Shown piece after piece: positions 1-10,100 of a stretch of DNA of 64,000 bases. The notes under the pieces were generated by a model that saw nothing but the letters and a program-made list of their open reading frames with translations, ran no database searches and was not told the DNA's origin. Position 1 is the stretch's first letter; each line of letters opens with the position of its first letter. The translations under genes and the position numbers were made by a program. Source of the stretch: Andrena cerasifolii (lineage: Eukaryota > Arthropoda > Insecta > Hymenoptera > Andrenidae); assembly GCF_050908995.1 (NCBI RefSeq), contig NC_135118.1:19539501-19603500 (forward strand), written 5' to 3'.

Positions 1-58
1 TGAAACACGAGCAATGTATCGTTACACAATAACGCAGACCGGGCATCGTTACGGTAAT

Positions 59-499
59 CTAAGAGGAATGGAGATTAGAATTGAATGTTGGCTCGTTAAC
101 TTTACTGTTCCCCATACGACAACACTTGCGGCATTTTCTATGGAAATTATTCGCAGGCTTGAATAATCTCTTCAAGGACGATGCGAACATGTTACTCCGA
201 AGCTTATCTCTTATCCAGCTTATCAGAAATCTGCCGTCCGTTCCCGAGGAATCTCCTTCTAGCGCTTCGATTCTATTATTATTACAGTCTAACCACCTGA
301 CACTTTCTCGAGAGGCAATTCGAGGATTGGGACATGAGAATGGTTCTGCTCCTCGGTCATGAACGATGTATGACGGAGTACGACTCCTACGGGACGAAGG
401 ATCGGGCGTTCTTGGGCTTGGAGGATATGTCTCGGTTAGCGGTATGTATTCTGGCGATGGTAAACGTTTCGCCCCTGATTTCGAACATGATACCGAATA
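59..499 (-). CDS. Mical: Mical exon 9, Ser/Pro-rich tail ending in a stop
   Basis: After the acceptor GTGTTTTATAG the phase-0 frame stays open for 146 codons to TAG at 59-61. It begins YSVSCSKSGAKRLPSPEYIP and continues with PPSPRTPDPSSRRSRTPS, a phosphosite-like Ser/Pro/Arg stretch, and ends with a Cys/Lys-rich segment (HRKCRKCCRMG). The length of open frame, the short intron and the matching phase make coding likely, but I do not recognise the sequence as conserved. It may be an alternative last exon giving a protein that stops before the LIM domain, or the reading beyond an undetected internal donor (CAGTAAAG near 85-92 is one possibility). Confidence 0.68.
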   Translation of the reverse strand, partial: YSVSCSKSGAKRLPSPEYIPLTETYPPSPRTPDPSSRRSRTPSYIVHDRGAEPFSCPNPRIASRESVRWLDCNNNRIEALEGDSSGTDGRFLISWIRDKLRSNMFASSLKRLFKPANNFHRKCRKCCRMGNSKVNEPTFNSNLHSS

Positions 500-3400
500 C
501 TATAAAACACGGAATATACGTTAAAAAATCTCTGGACCTCTTCCTATTACCGCGCGAATCTACTTACTAGTTTCGGGTGCCTGATGTAGGGGATTTCGCC
601 GCGGAAAACCTCGTAAATCTGCGTCAGATAGGAGAACATGGCGAGCTTGTCAGGAACGTCGCACTGGGCCATTTCCTCTCCCGTCATTATCTGCAAAATT
701 CAATATTTAACACGTCTGAATATAATTCTCCCGAGTTGAGAGTTCACGCTGCAATTAAATAGCTTACAGGTGGTATGCCCAATTCCTTCTCTAAAACGTC
801 GAAGGCCACCTGGTTGTTCTTCGTCACGTCGTCTGGCTGCAGGCTGTGGAAATCGATTAGGTCCGGGCGGTATCTGTGAATGATCGCAGAAATAGCCAGG
901 CCGTTCTTGAAGGAGGCCCCCATGTCCTCTATTTTAACCGAGTCGTAGAGAGCGACCTGCTTCTGCAGCCAGCGGAGCAGCATATCTGGATGCACTTGAC
1001 AGTCTCCACGTAGGTCTGCGGGATAAATCGTGATTCAACTAATGCCAGCGGTTGTTCGGCTGTACCGCAGAGCGCCGCGGAAGAAATACTCACCGCGACG
1101 GCGACGTTTCTTGGGGATATCAACGTCCGATTGCACGGGGGGCTTGATGCTGTCGGGATCATCTGTATCGAGGAGACTTCGCACTTGCATTGGAGTTACA
1201 GAGGATACATTCAGATTTGGGTATCTTAAAGAGAAGACAGCGAGAAGACAATTATCGGGGAAAATAAATGACGCTGAGCATCGAGTATCATGTTTGACAG
1301 TGAACGAAAATTCAACAGCTACGCGAAGAGCCGCGCGGGCCACGAGTTACTCTGACATGGAAAAAGTATAAACGCTTGGAAGCCTCGACTTTAAAGCAGT
1401 TTACAAACTTCGCACGCACGCGTCTTCATTGATACCTTTTTTTATTTAAATGCGAGTTTACAACTAAAGTGTGCACGCGTACAAATCTCGGCCGTATAGA
1501 TCCGGATACGCTGGGCTAACTTAATGTATACAGATGTTTGGACCTAACGTGACCTATATAGCGCAGGAACGTTACGTTACCAAAGTAGTGCGTTATACCT
1601 GGTGTGAGGGTCCAGCGTGTACGCGGCGTAATCTCTGTTTAAATTTTCCGGCGTGGTCTGCCCGAGTAGTCTGTAAATCGATTCTCGCTCCGCAATTACT
1701 TCCAGAGGCGACATCGAGGCGCCCCATTGCTTGATCGCCCAGCAGGCGTCCAGCGAGCTCAAAAATCCCCTCGCGCAACCGGAGCCCGTTGGCCAAAAGG
1801 GCTGGAATAATTGTCGCATTTCAGTTTCTGACACTTCCATTGCACAGGGCAATTAAGCGTGGCTGCTGTGGCACAGTATGCACCAAGCGATTCGAAGATA
1901 AAAAGACAGCACCAGCAGCTTTGAATAGCGAGCACTGGGGACACCACTGTGCAATGGTCAACGATTAAGATTAGATTGGAAATACGGGCGCACGGAGTGG
2001 AAGAGGAACTGTAGGGTATAAAGAACTCGCGATGTACCTCGAGGAGGCTGTCGCCCACGAGTATCATGAGCAATCTGTGACCGCGACGTTCCAGGATACG
2101 GCTAGCATTCTCAGCCGCGTACATCGACGTGAAATCGAACATGGCCACGTCTGGTTGACCGTAGTGATTCACCGCGAATTCCATGTCCATCATCTGGTAT
2201 TCCGTGGAGAATTCGGCCGCCTCTCGAGCGTAAAGCATCAATGCCTCGCGATCCACGTTCTCTTTGGCGAGCAGCTTGGCAGTGTCTGCGTGGTCCTAAG
2301 CACCATACAAACCACCATTAACGTTCAATGGTCATACGCGAGCGCTTCCACGTTCTAGAAACGGCACCGGGAATCCGGGCGATACGCGTAGAATGTCTAT
2401 ACCTGCAGAATGACTCCCTTGTCGATGAGACTGTGCTTCTTGGCAGTCATCACGAAGTAATGAGTGTCGTCCTTGTAATAGACGATGTTCTCTAGATCGA
2501 TGCCCGTCTCCTGGTATAGTTCCTTGAAGAACTTCTGATTGAAAATAAAAGCTACCCCGCTGATCTCTTCTACCCGAGCCTCCGCCTCGGTCCGTTTGTT
2601 TATAAAGTTCGCCGTTATGGCGATGGCTAGCTTCCCCCGAAACTCTTTACGCTTGAAGCCCTCCAGGGTGTTCCTTTTACCGTCTGCGCCGATCAGAACG
2701 TCGAACTCGTATTGGGAGACTGGATGATCGGCCGGCGTTGCTTTTGCTCTCCAACCGATTTCTGGAATATTTAGAGGTGAGATGTTTTTTAAGAAAAGTT
2801 TCTTCAGGTAAATAGCTTAGGAAGGGCTGAACACAATTGAGCACCTTGTGGCAAGAGTGCAGCTCCAACTTTACCAACTTCGAGTAAATTAGTGAAAACT
2901 TTTTAGAAACTTATTGCTTTGAGTTAATATTAAAAAGAGAACACTAAATAGGAGTAAATAGGTTTATTTTTTGCGTTTCGGCCTCAAAATGGGATGAGAA
3001 CGTTAATTGAAATATATATATTTTCACAGAATAGCTATTGAGTTGATAAGTTTTTATTTTTATTTTTGGCGAAAAAATATTCTATAATCAAAATAGAAAT
3101 ATTGATATTAATATTAATATAAATATAAAAATTCTAAATCGTTTGGTGCACGTTTGATGCAAATAAATAAAAATAGAAATATTAATATTAATATAAGTTA
3201 GAAATATTAATATTAATATAAATTAGAAATATTAATATTAATATAAATTAGAAATATTAATATTAATATAAATATAAATTAGAAATATTAATATTAATAT
3301 AAATTAGAAATATTAATATTAATATTGAAATAAATTAGAAATATTAATATTAATATAAATTAGAAATATTAATATTAATATAAATATAAATTAGAAATAT

Positions 3401-4539
3401 TAATATTGAAATAAATTAGAAATATTAATATTAATATAAATTAGAAATATTAATATTAATATGAATTAGAAATATTAATATTAATATAAATTAGAAGTAT
3501 TAATATTTTCCTTTATTTGCAATAAATCACTCCTTTACTATCGGCTTTGCATCAAACGTACACGAAACGATATAGATTTTTTTACATACTTATATTACAC
3601 ACCATAACTCAAAAACTGTTGAAAATCGCTGCAAGGTCCTCAATTATAACCCGAATATATCTGTACTTTCTACTTCACTGTTACAGAAGCTCAACCTAAT
3701 TTCAACTTAACCCACCGCTATTCGGTAATGTGTGCCGAAACGAAGTGGAGGGCATTACGGGTCAGGAAGCTTTCACGTGTCGGAGGGTCGGTTACGCGAT
3801 CAGAAAGGGTCGACTACACGTTTAGAAGAGGGAGGTGAACTACTCACTGCCTTCTTCCTGGTTCTCCGGAGGCGGTATCAAAGAATCGAAGCTTACGTTC
3901 TCGTGGAACTCAACACCGAGGATCAAAGCGACTTTGAGCAATATACACTGAAGCTGCCGGATGCTGATGTGATCGATGGACCCGGCGCAAAATTTCCCGA
4001 AGAACTTCTTCGCGCCGAGGCCGCGGAGGTCCTGGATAACGAACGGCCATAGGTGGAGGACGTTGTTTCTGGACATGCGGTCCCTTTTCTCCACGACCAC
4101 CACCTTCGCCCCCAATAACTGCGCCTCTATCGCAGAACGGAGCCCGCAGGGGCCACCGCCGATGATCAATACCTGAAGAGAATTTTCTCTCGTTAAGAAA
4201 TCGGCCATTAACAGCTAACGTGACAATTAGGAAAGAAACGTATGAACTGACTCTAGTGTTAGGGCACGCCTTGCCACGATTGTAACACTTGTGATTAGCC
4301 CTCTGATCGAACTTCTTCCACAGGGCCTGGGCCTTCCAAGACCGCAGCTTCGACTTCAGTTTCGGATAGAACTGGCTGACAGTGTTCGGCCGGATCTTCA
4401 GCAGCTCGCAGAGCTGCCTGAAGTGCCCGAGGATGGACTTGAGCGTGGCCGCGTTGCAGAACTGATCGAACACCTCGTTGGCCATCGCCACTTCCGGCGA
4501 GTTCGCCGGCGGCTTTCGACCGACTTGCTGGTGGTCCAT
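59..4539 (-). CDS. Mical: Mical, flavin monooxygenase plus CH-domain protein (nine exons, 791 aa as read)
   Basis: MICAL proteins are cytosolic FAD- and NADPH-dependent monooxygenases that oxidise actin methionines and disassemble F-actin, acting downstream of plexin in axon guidance and muscle. Exons (high to low coordinate): 4539-4252, 4172-3848, 2761-2403, 2295-2038, 1801-1599, 1224-1094, 1015-768, 690-568, 499-59. All eight introns are GT-AG and every junction keeps phase; the sum is 2376 nt, 791 codons plus TAG. Seen in the protein: GGGPCG dinucleotide-binding fingerprint at residues 101-106, E124 of the VVVVEKRD strand end, the DG motif at 231-232, GDSLLE at 405-410 followed by PFWPTGSG, a KKRRRR linker at 516-521, and a CH domain at about 530-638. 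The ATG at 4539 is the first in frame after an upstream TGA and has a good start context (AAGATGG). The LIM and C-terminal coiled-coil parts of long MICALs are not present in the window. Family assignment is certain; the 3' structure is less sure. Confidence 0.95.
568..690 (-). CDS. Mical: Mical exon 8 (CH domain, second part)
   Basis: Residues 605-645. The acceptor ATTTTGCAG opens IMTGEEMAQCDVPDKLAMFS, then YLTQIYEVFRGEIPYIRHPKL, the last two helices of the CH domain. It ends CTA with donor GTAAGT; phase 0. A 68-nt intron with a TTTTTTAAC branch-point-like site leads to the next exon. Confidence 0.93.
768..1015 (-). CDS. Mical: Mical exon 7 (CH domain, first part)
   Basis: Residues 522-604. 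The acceptor CCCGCAG supplies AC to finish a split Asp codon, then LRGDCQVHPDMLLRWLQKQV. It contains MGASFKNGLAISAIIHRYRP, DLIDFHSLQ and NQVAFDVLEKELGIPP, a textbook type-2 calponin-homology core. It ends CCACCT with donor GTAAGC; phase 0. Confidence 0.95.
1094..1224 (-). CDS. Mical: Mical exon 6 (linker with basic cluster)
   Basis: Residues 478-521 plus one base. After acceptor TTTAAG it completes R478 and reads YPNLNVSSVTPMQVRSLLDT, then DDPDSIKPP and the basic run KKRRRR just before donor GTGAGT. MICALs carry a short basic stretch between the monooxygenase and CH domains that has been proposed as a nuclear localisation signal; that role here is inference. Confidence 0.92.
1599..1801 (-). 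CDS. Mical: Mical exon 5 (end of monooxygenase domain)
   Basis: Residues 411-477 plus two bases. It opens on PFWPTGSGCARGFLSSLDA, directly continuing the GD motif of exon 4, and runs through ERESIYRLLGQTTPENLNRD to DPHT. The last codon is split (AG in this exon, A in exon 6) across donor GTATAA. Confidence 0.94.
2038..2295 (-). CDS. Mical: Mical exon 4 (monooxygenase, GD motif)
   Basis: Residues 325-410. The acceptor CTTAG opens DHADTAKLLAKENVDRE, then YAREAAEFSTEYQM, FAVNHYGQPDVAMFDFTSMY and LVGDSLLE (GD motif at 405-406, which contacts the FAD ribityl chain in this enzyme class). It ends on GAG with donor GTACAT; phase 0. Confidence 0.95.
2403..2761 (-). CDS. Mical: Mical exon 3 (monooxygenase, DG motif)
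   Basis: Residues 205-324. The acceptor ATATTCCAG gives AA, which completes the lysine codon begun in exon 2, then IGWRAKATPADHP. It carries FDVLIGADGKRNTL (DG motif, residues 231-232), AIAITANFINKRTEAEARVEE and YYKDDTHYFVMTAKKHSLI, all typical of MICAL monooxygenase domains. It ends CTGCAG with donor GTATAG; phase 0. Confidence 0.95.
3080..3572. repeat. AT-rich minisatellite in Mical intron 2, between inverted arms
   Basis: Units of about 20-30 bp built on attagaaatattaatatta are repeated from about 3180 to 3500. The array sits between an inverted pair: cgtttggtgcacgtttgatg near 3139 and gcatcaaacgtacacgaaac near 3549. The arms suggest a foldback element whose centre expanded as a tandem repeat. 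Confidence 0.8.
3848..4172 (-). CDS. Mical: Mical exon 2 (FAD-binding Rossmann fold)
   Basis: Residues 97-204 plus one base. The acceptor is TTCTCTTCAG, and the exon opens directly on VLIIGGGPCG, the GxGxxG FAD site, followed by LLGAKVVVVEKRD and the MICAL-diagnostic RNNVLHLWPFVIQDL and KFCAGSIDHISIRQLQ. It ends GGCA with donor GTGAGT. The following intron (2762-3847) is the longest in the gene and carries an AT-rich minisatellite. Confidence 0.95.
4252..4539 (-). CDS. Mical: Mical exon 1 (start codon, N-terminal segment)
   Basis: Residues 1-96. It starts MDHQQVGRKP and contains the helical N-terminal part typical of MICALs, with FDQFCNAATL, LCELLKIRPN and SWKAQALWKKFD. The exon ends ACTAGA followed by the donor GTCAGT; phase 0. 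A 79-nt intron separates it from exon 2. Any 5' untranslated exon further upstream cannot be recognised by eye. Confidence 0.93.
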
Positions 4540-4872
4540 CTTCCTGATCCTGGGCTTCCAATCTGAATCAACGATGGCGCCGTCACTGTGTCATCACCTG
4601 CGACACGGATAGGTTCATTTTCGGTAAGTCATACAGTAATTCAGGTATTATCGCATTAGGTAGTGCAGGGAAGGTGGGTTAAAGGGGGGTATGCCACTGT
4701 AATGGCCTGCAAAAGTAAGGGTGTTTTCGGGAATTTGTTTGTCAACCAAACAACGCAAATAAATCAATGTATTGCTTAATATAATTAATATGTACATATT
4801 GAAGGGTAAACAAATATTGTTTTGAATCAAATGTGCGCGGCGGCAAAATCGTTCCTGTGGCGTCAACAGCGC
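4540..4872 (-). other. Upstream flank of Mical, no element identified
   Basis: This should hold the 5' untranslated region and possibly the promoter of Mical. In-frame TGA codons lie about 60 nt above the ATG. I see no clear TATA box or initiator, and no second exon can be defended. Confidence 0.4.
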
Positions 4873-4880
4873 CTAAGAAG

Positions 4881-5709
4881 CAGGGCTTGAAACCGTTATT
4901 ATAAAGATTTCGGTTCTTGAAAGAGTTATGAAGAACCTTTATTCGGAATAACCGTTATAAAGAACCTAAATATCAGACTATGTAAGTATAAGTTACGGTT
5001 CCTATATAGCTCTATAACTTTTATTTTTTAGGTTCTATAACTTTTATTCTTTAGAGGTCCTATAACTTTTATTTTTTAGGTCCTATAACTTTTATTTTTT
5101 AGGTTCTATAACTTTTATTTTTTAGGTTCTATAACTTTTATTTTTTAGGTTCTATAACTTTTATTTTTTAGGTTCTATAACTTTTATTTTTTAGGTTCTA
5201 TAACTTTTATTTTTTAGGTTCTATAACTTTTATTTTTTAGGTTCTATAACTTTTATTTTTTAGGTTCTATATAAGTTACAAAGCGGTTATAGAACCGATT
5301 CTTGTAACGATTGTACAGAGTTTTACAGTAAATGAAATCACAACATATTACAGCTATAGATTACTCTGTGCAACCAAATTGTTTAAAAATTATTATAAAT
5401 AAGTAAGTGAATATATATTATCTATATATAAGAATCGGATCTATAACCGCTTTGTAACTTATATAGAACCTAAAAAATAAAAGTTATAGAACCTAAAAAA
5501 TAAAAGTTATAGAACCTACAAAATAAAAGTTATAGAACCTAAAAATAAAAGTTATAGAGCTACATAGGAACCGTAACTTAGACTTATATAGTCTGATATT
5601 TAGGTTCTTTATAACGGTTATTCCGAATAAAGGTTCTTCATAACTCTTTCAGTCAGAACCTTTATATAACAGCTTGAAACAGTTATTTTCGAAACCTATT
5701 CAAGCCCTG
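4881..5709. mobile_element. hAT-type foldback element with 8-bp target duplication
   Basis: The termini are perfect inverted copies of cagggcttga (4881 and 5709 inward), and both flanks read ctaagaag (4873-4880 and 5710-5717), an exact 8-bp target-site duplication. An 8-bp duplication with a CAGGG terminus points to the hAT superfamily. The two arms (4881-5290 and 5445-5709) are long inverted repeats; both contain a 23-bp minisatellite (ctataacttttattttttag core), about 11 units on the left and 4-5 on the right. There is no transposase, so it is non-autonomous. A truncated relative is at 9041-9160. Confidence 0.88.
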
Positions 5710-5713
5710 CTAA

Positions 5714-5885
5714 GAAGGGAAGATCCCGAACCCGGAAATTCAAAAAATTCTGAAACTTTGTGAATACGTAGGGGATTTCCTCCTGATTACAACGCAATTT
5801 TTCTTTGCTGCCCAAGTTCACTCGAAGGGGGTGAAATTAACCCCCGAAAATTCGGCTATTTCCCGATTTTGGTGGCAACTCCTCT
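5714..5885 (+). mobile_element. Partial copy of the CAAGGGAAG foldback family
   Basis: The segment beginning gggaagatcccgaacc matches the left arms of the full elements at 31642-32072 and 49988-50419 through the cccccgaaaattcggctatt region, then stops. The hAT element at 4881-5709 inserted at or just beside its left end. Confidence 0.75.
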
Positions 5886-6229
5886 TAAATTGGAGTAGAA
5901 GGGAACCACAGGCATTGTTCTCTTAAATTTTAAACGGTGACTCCTCGCTGAGCCTCGGGAGCAGGAACATTCGACGGAAATAAAACGCGGCTGCGGAGAA
6001 GATTCCAGGGGTAAATCTGGTGTCGTGTCGGTTGTGGAGGAAAGAAGCGACACGCGACTCACGAAAAGAAACCGCAAAGAGGCTGATGGGGACAAATACT
6101 ATCGATTCCAGTAGGCACTGGCATCCAGGCGAATTACAGAAGTTAGTGGAAGCATTTGCCGCGGGGACGCTTCGCGTAACGCTAGGAACACTCGCTCCAC
6201 GGATATTATTCATCGCGGTGACACCACTC
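5886..6229. other. Intergenic, no feature seen
   Basis: Mixed-composition DNA; open frames are short and unrecognised. Confidence 0.5.
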
Positions 6230-6516
6230 CTGCTCGAAAGTCGATCATCTAAAATAAGAAATTCAAAAGAATTTACTTGTTATATTATATTATCTAGTAT
6301 TTGAACGAAGGATTTTTTTATCCGATGCTTAGTTTTCTTTTAATTGACGAAAATCAGACACGATTTATGATAACAATTTTAAACTTTTACTTTAAACATC
6401 AGCCATTTTTTGCCAAATCAATATTTCGAAAAATCCTTCGTTCAAATACTAGATAATATAATATAATAAGTAAATTCTTTTGAATCTTTTATTTTAGATG
6501 ATCGACTTTCGAGCAG
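6230..6516. mobile_element. Palindromic MITE, about 290 bp
   Basis: The left arm ctgctcgaaagtcgatcatc (6230 onward) is repeated inverted at the right end (6497-6516), and the match continues through ttcaaaagaatttacttgtt and ctagtatttgaacgaaggat. No clear target duplication is visible. The flanking 6517-6720 belongs to another dispersed repeat, so this may be nested. Confidence 0.8.
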
Positions 6517-6740
6517 CAAGTGTTCACCGCAGAAGCCTCTTCATTTAGAGAGCCTTCGAGTGATGAACAATAACTTAGTTATTGATAAATATTTTTAAAT
6601 AAAAAAATTACGATGCACGGTACAAGATGCAATCCTCAAAAGGAAAAAAGATTTTTTGAGAAATGTGTTATAGCTTTTGAGTAAAAAATTTCCAAAGACC
6701 ACCCTTTTTCGGCCTCCTGACTGAGCATGACTTCTTAATG
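6517..6740. repeat. Dispersed repeat also at 23330-23395 and 63740-63955
   Basis: The segment starting tgttcaccgcagaagcct and ending with ccaaagaccaccctttttcg, cctcctgactgagcatgac recurs at 23330-23395 (nearly identical end) and, more diverged, at 63740-63955 (gctcaccgcaaagcc to cggccgcctggctagg). It looks like the terminal part of an unclassified transposon family. Confidence 0.7.
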
Positions 6741-8389
6741 CGTAGCTATACACCGCCATTGTGCGAAGCTTTTTCTGCTTCGTAATCAGTATATCCTTCA
6801 CAAACGGGCTACAATAGTTTCCCTCCTTACTCTTAACTGTGTGCACGAAACGTCGCCCGTTCCGATTCTACATTATCGCCAATTAATCGGCAATAAATTT
6901 CAATTGGACTCGCGCAATATTGCGCGCGACTCTTTTATCCATTGAGACTGTTCCCTTTTCTCTCGAGCGATCTCCTATAGAGCCAGCATCCGAAGAATTC
7001 TCCATTCATTATGCAACCAATCCGGAGCAAAACAGACAGAGCACTCCTCTCGCAAAAGAAGCTCCCATAAGAAATTGCAACGCAATTAAATATCCCACCC
7101 CTTGGAACTTAAAGCTCCAAAACAAATGGCCACAGTGAATCACCCCAGAATCGTCTCCTCTCACACTTTTCCACCCCGGCTTCTAAGAGGCATCCCCAGC
7201 AGGCTCTCCATCGGTTAAATCGCGTCGATCAGAATCGATACGCGAAAAGATGAAGCGCAACTTCGTCGCGCGACGCGGACCGATTCCGTTTGCCCCGCGA
7301 AACGGCACCGAAACGGTTCATATTGATTTTTCATTATCTAAGACAGCACGGGTCGGTGGGGAACGCTTTGAAGCCAGCCTGCAAATAACCACCTCCCCCT
7401 CTCTCCTGGATAAAGAAGATCCCCGGGGGAAAGAAGGGCCACGTAGCCGGGGCAGCATCCTCGAGCCACTCGAAATGTCACGAGGTGCTGCCCGAGATGC
7501 CTTTTGCGTGCCTCTCGCGGCTCGACTCCGGCATATAGATCAGCGGCGCTCGTCTCCCCGATAAGTGCAGGCCAAATGCAGAGAGGATCGTTGGCGGTGA
7601 ACTGACGCCCGTATCGCCCGGAGAAAAGCTGGCAGGCAGAGGGGGGTGGGGGAGGAGATTCGGTCACGCTCTCCTATTGATTTACGAATCAATTTAGAAA
7701 CGACTTCCGCGATACGAGTACCATAATTCAAGCTGATCAGTCGACCGTTCCCTGTAGCTTCTAATGCACCACCGAGCGCGCTGCAGATAGCCTTTGGACT
7801 GTGAAAGACCCTGTTTTTAGTCGTTTCTTGTGTTCACACTTTGCTGATTAGCTACTTGGGTAGATGCTGTTGGTTTGCGGTAGATTGCCAGAGGGATTCT
7901 AGGGAAGGAAGAGACTTTTGGTTGGGAAGTTACGGGGAAACTATTCTGGGGGCTCGTCACGGCCTTTTTGCTAGAAGAGACCCTCGCCTGTGCCATTCTA
8001 GAAACAAGGGCCCTATTATTTAGTAAGAGGATGCTGGTTGCTGGCCCTACAAACTTTTTCCTACTTTAAACAATAGCATACTCGATGTCCATGCGAGTTC
8101 GAGTCACCTCATTTTCTAACGCTCACCTGTAAGGGCGCGTGGCTCTGCTCCAAAATCACATGAAGTCTGATAAATGTTCCAATTTTTAGCCATGGGGTAT
8201 TTCAGTGTATCTGTTGGTTTTTTTTCAACGCCATCTTCGAGAATTTATTTAACAGAAACTGTAAGTACTGTCTGGCGTTTTGCATGCATATTAAGGTGTA
8301 TTTGAAGTAATAAAATGGTTTGGAATTTCGACCGTAAAGAATTTTGAAAACTTAAAAGGAAATGTTATCGCCGATATATATATATATAT
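6741..8389. other. Intergenic, GC-rich island at about 7200-7740
   Basis: CpG-dense DNA without a supportable gene. The open frames at 7250-7564 (plus) and 7338-7667 (minus) overlap each other and show no domain. A short (TA)n run lies near 8373-8388. Confidence 0.5.
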
Positions 8390-8830
8390 CTCGAGAATTC
8401 TCGAGAAATTGAAAAAGATATTGCAAAAACACAAGAAAACTTTAACTAAATGATTATTCCTGTCTAATTTATACAAAACTTGTGTAAATGAAAAAATAGA
8501 TATTAAACATAATTGGTAAATTTATTTATTTAATACAAAATTTGTACAAAGCGAAACAATACTTTTTGGTTTTAAAATTTATTTTTAAATAGCACGATGC
8601 GTCTAATGTAGTGTCAGCGAATCTGTTTCTTTTTTGTGGCAAAATCTGTTACTGTTATATTTTGATGTTTAAATTAGACAGGAATAATCATTTAGTTAAA
8701 GTTTTCTTGTGTTTTTGCAATCTCTTTTTCAATTTCTCGAGAATTCTCGAGAATTCTGAAGAAATAAGATCTCATTTCTGATTTCTCCAGAAACAAAGAA
8801 TATCAAGAAATCAGGAACACTACCTACGCC
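8390..8830. mobile_element. Foldback element with 80-bp arms and CTCGAGAATTC motif
   Basis: The left arm 8390-8470 (ctcgagaattctcgagaaat to ttcctgtctaattt) is an almost perfect inverse of 8671-8752. The right side continues to aaatcaggaacacta at about 8815-8829, the probable terminus. Related copies lie at 12340-12550 and, in part, 36418-36510. Confidence 0.8.
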
Positions 8831-9040
8831 GTGATCATCCCCCTTTTTAGGTGCCATATTGACACCGTAAACAAACAATTAAAACAAATTGCAAAAATTC
8901 TTTTTAATTTTTTATTTGCATAATATAAGAGTAGCTTAATAAATACCAAAAAGATTTGTTTCATTATGTGCTGCATTTAATAAAAAAAAAATCTTTAAAT
9001 ATAGCTTCATTTTTTGGCGGTTCAAAGTAGAATGACCCCT

Positions 9041-9160
9041 TAAACTGATAGATATAATCTGACATTTAGGTTCCTTATAACAGTTATTCAGAATAAACGT
9101 TCTTCCTAGCTGTTTCAAGAACCGAAATCGATGTAATAACGGTTTCAAGCTCTGCTTTTT
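9041..9160. mobile_element. Truncated relative of the hAT foldback element
   Basis: It resembles the arms of the element at 4881-5709: tctgacatttaggttccttataacagttat, ttcagaataaacgttctt and the end cggtttcaagctctg. It lacks the second arm and the 23-bp array. Confidence 0.7.
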
Positions 9161-9170
9161 ACCCCTCTGT

Positions 9171-9907
9171 TTCACCATGGCACGTTGCTGAGCACAAGCC
9201 AGCAGCAAAAGCAATTTACCACAGTTGTTTTGGCAATAGGAGTCAAGGGTATCCTGTATCGATAACACCATTGTAATAGCATCTCTGCTAACATCAGCAT
9301 TAATTGTCAACACGAACCCCTCGTTAATATCGGCACCAATTACGAACTACAACATTGCCTGGCAACTATCGACAGCCACGTCAGCGCGAGGCCCCAGCGC
9401 CTCGAAGGGACGAAAGTCGTTCCTTCCGCCGGCTGCCGTCAGACGATAAGTTGGCCGCGCGATTTCATCTGGCAGCAACCGAGGCGAGAGCGAACGCTAA
9501 TTTCTCCCCGTGCCGTACAATGGCTTGTTGTGCACGGCCACGTCTTCGCGAGCCACCGAGCGCAATATCGCGCCGCGGACACGTCGATATTACACGGCGC
9601 TCTTCTGCACGGTCCTTTGAACTTACGACCCGATAACTCCCCGACGCATTGCCCCGGGAAAACGGAAGCACGGGAGGAACTTTCTCCGATAGACGTCCAC
9701 TCCAAGATCAAAGTACCCGGCCCGCCGCAATATCGGCTCCCATACCGACCCGCGTTCTTTTCCATCCCCGTCGACGGTGAAAATAATTCCTACTTCTATA
9801 CATCTTTATTTTTCCAAGGCTGTCGCTCCCGCCGGCGATATAATTACCGGCACAGGTCTTTGAACCGTAGGGCGTAGAATTACGCGATTGTAAACATATG
9901 CGGGTGG
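9171..9907. other. GC-rich island, no gene
   Basis: CpG-dense from about 9355 to 9880. Open frames occur on both strands in overlapping frames and lack recognisable domains, as expected of GC-rich DNA with few stops. Confidence 0.5.
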
Positions 9908-10100
9908 CAGAGTTGGGCATTATTTGAATGAATTTTTATTCGGATAACCTTCGAATAAATATGTCGAATTGAATGAAGTTATCCGAGAATAACGAAGCAA
10001 TTTTTATTAATAATTATCTTCTACCAATTATTATTAACGAACTATTTGTTATTCTGGAATTACTTATTCGCAATTCTTATTCGAGTAACGCCCAACTCTG
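9908..10100. mobile_element. hAT-like MITE with CAGAGTTGGGC termini
   Basis: The ends cagagttgggca and gcccaactctg are inverted copies. The interior is an AT-rich imperfect palindrome. CAGAGNTGGGC ends are typical of hAT-derived insect MITEs; an 8-bp duplication is not evident in the flanks. Confidence 0.7.

Noticed and set aside
3180..3510. Evenly repeated units that might suggest a CRISPR-like array
   Set aside because: Units are direct AT-rich tandem copies without unique spacers, in a eukaryotic intron.
4295..4586. Other open frames over Mical exon 1
   Set aside because: Shadows of the true frame, which alone matches MICAL and splices in phase.
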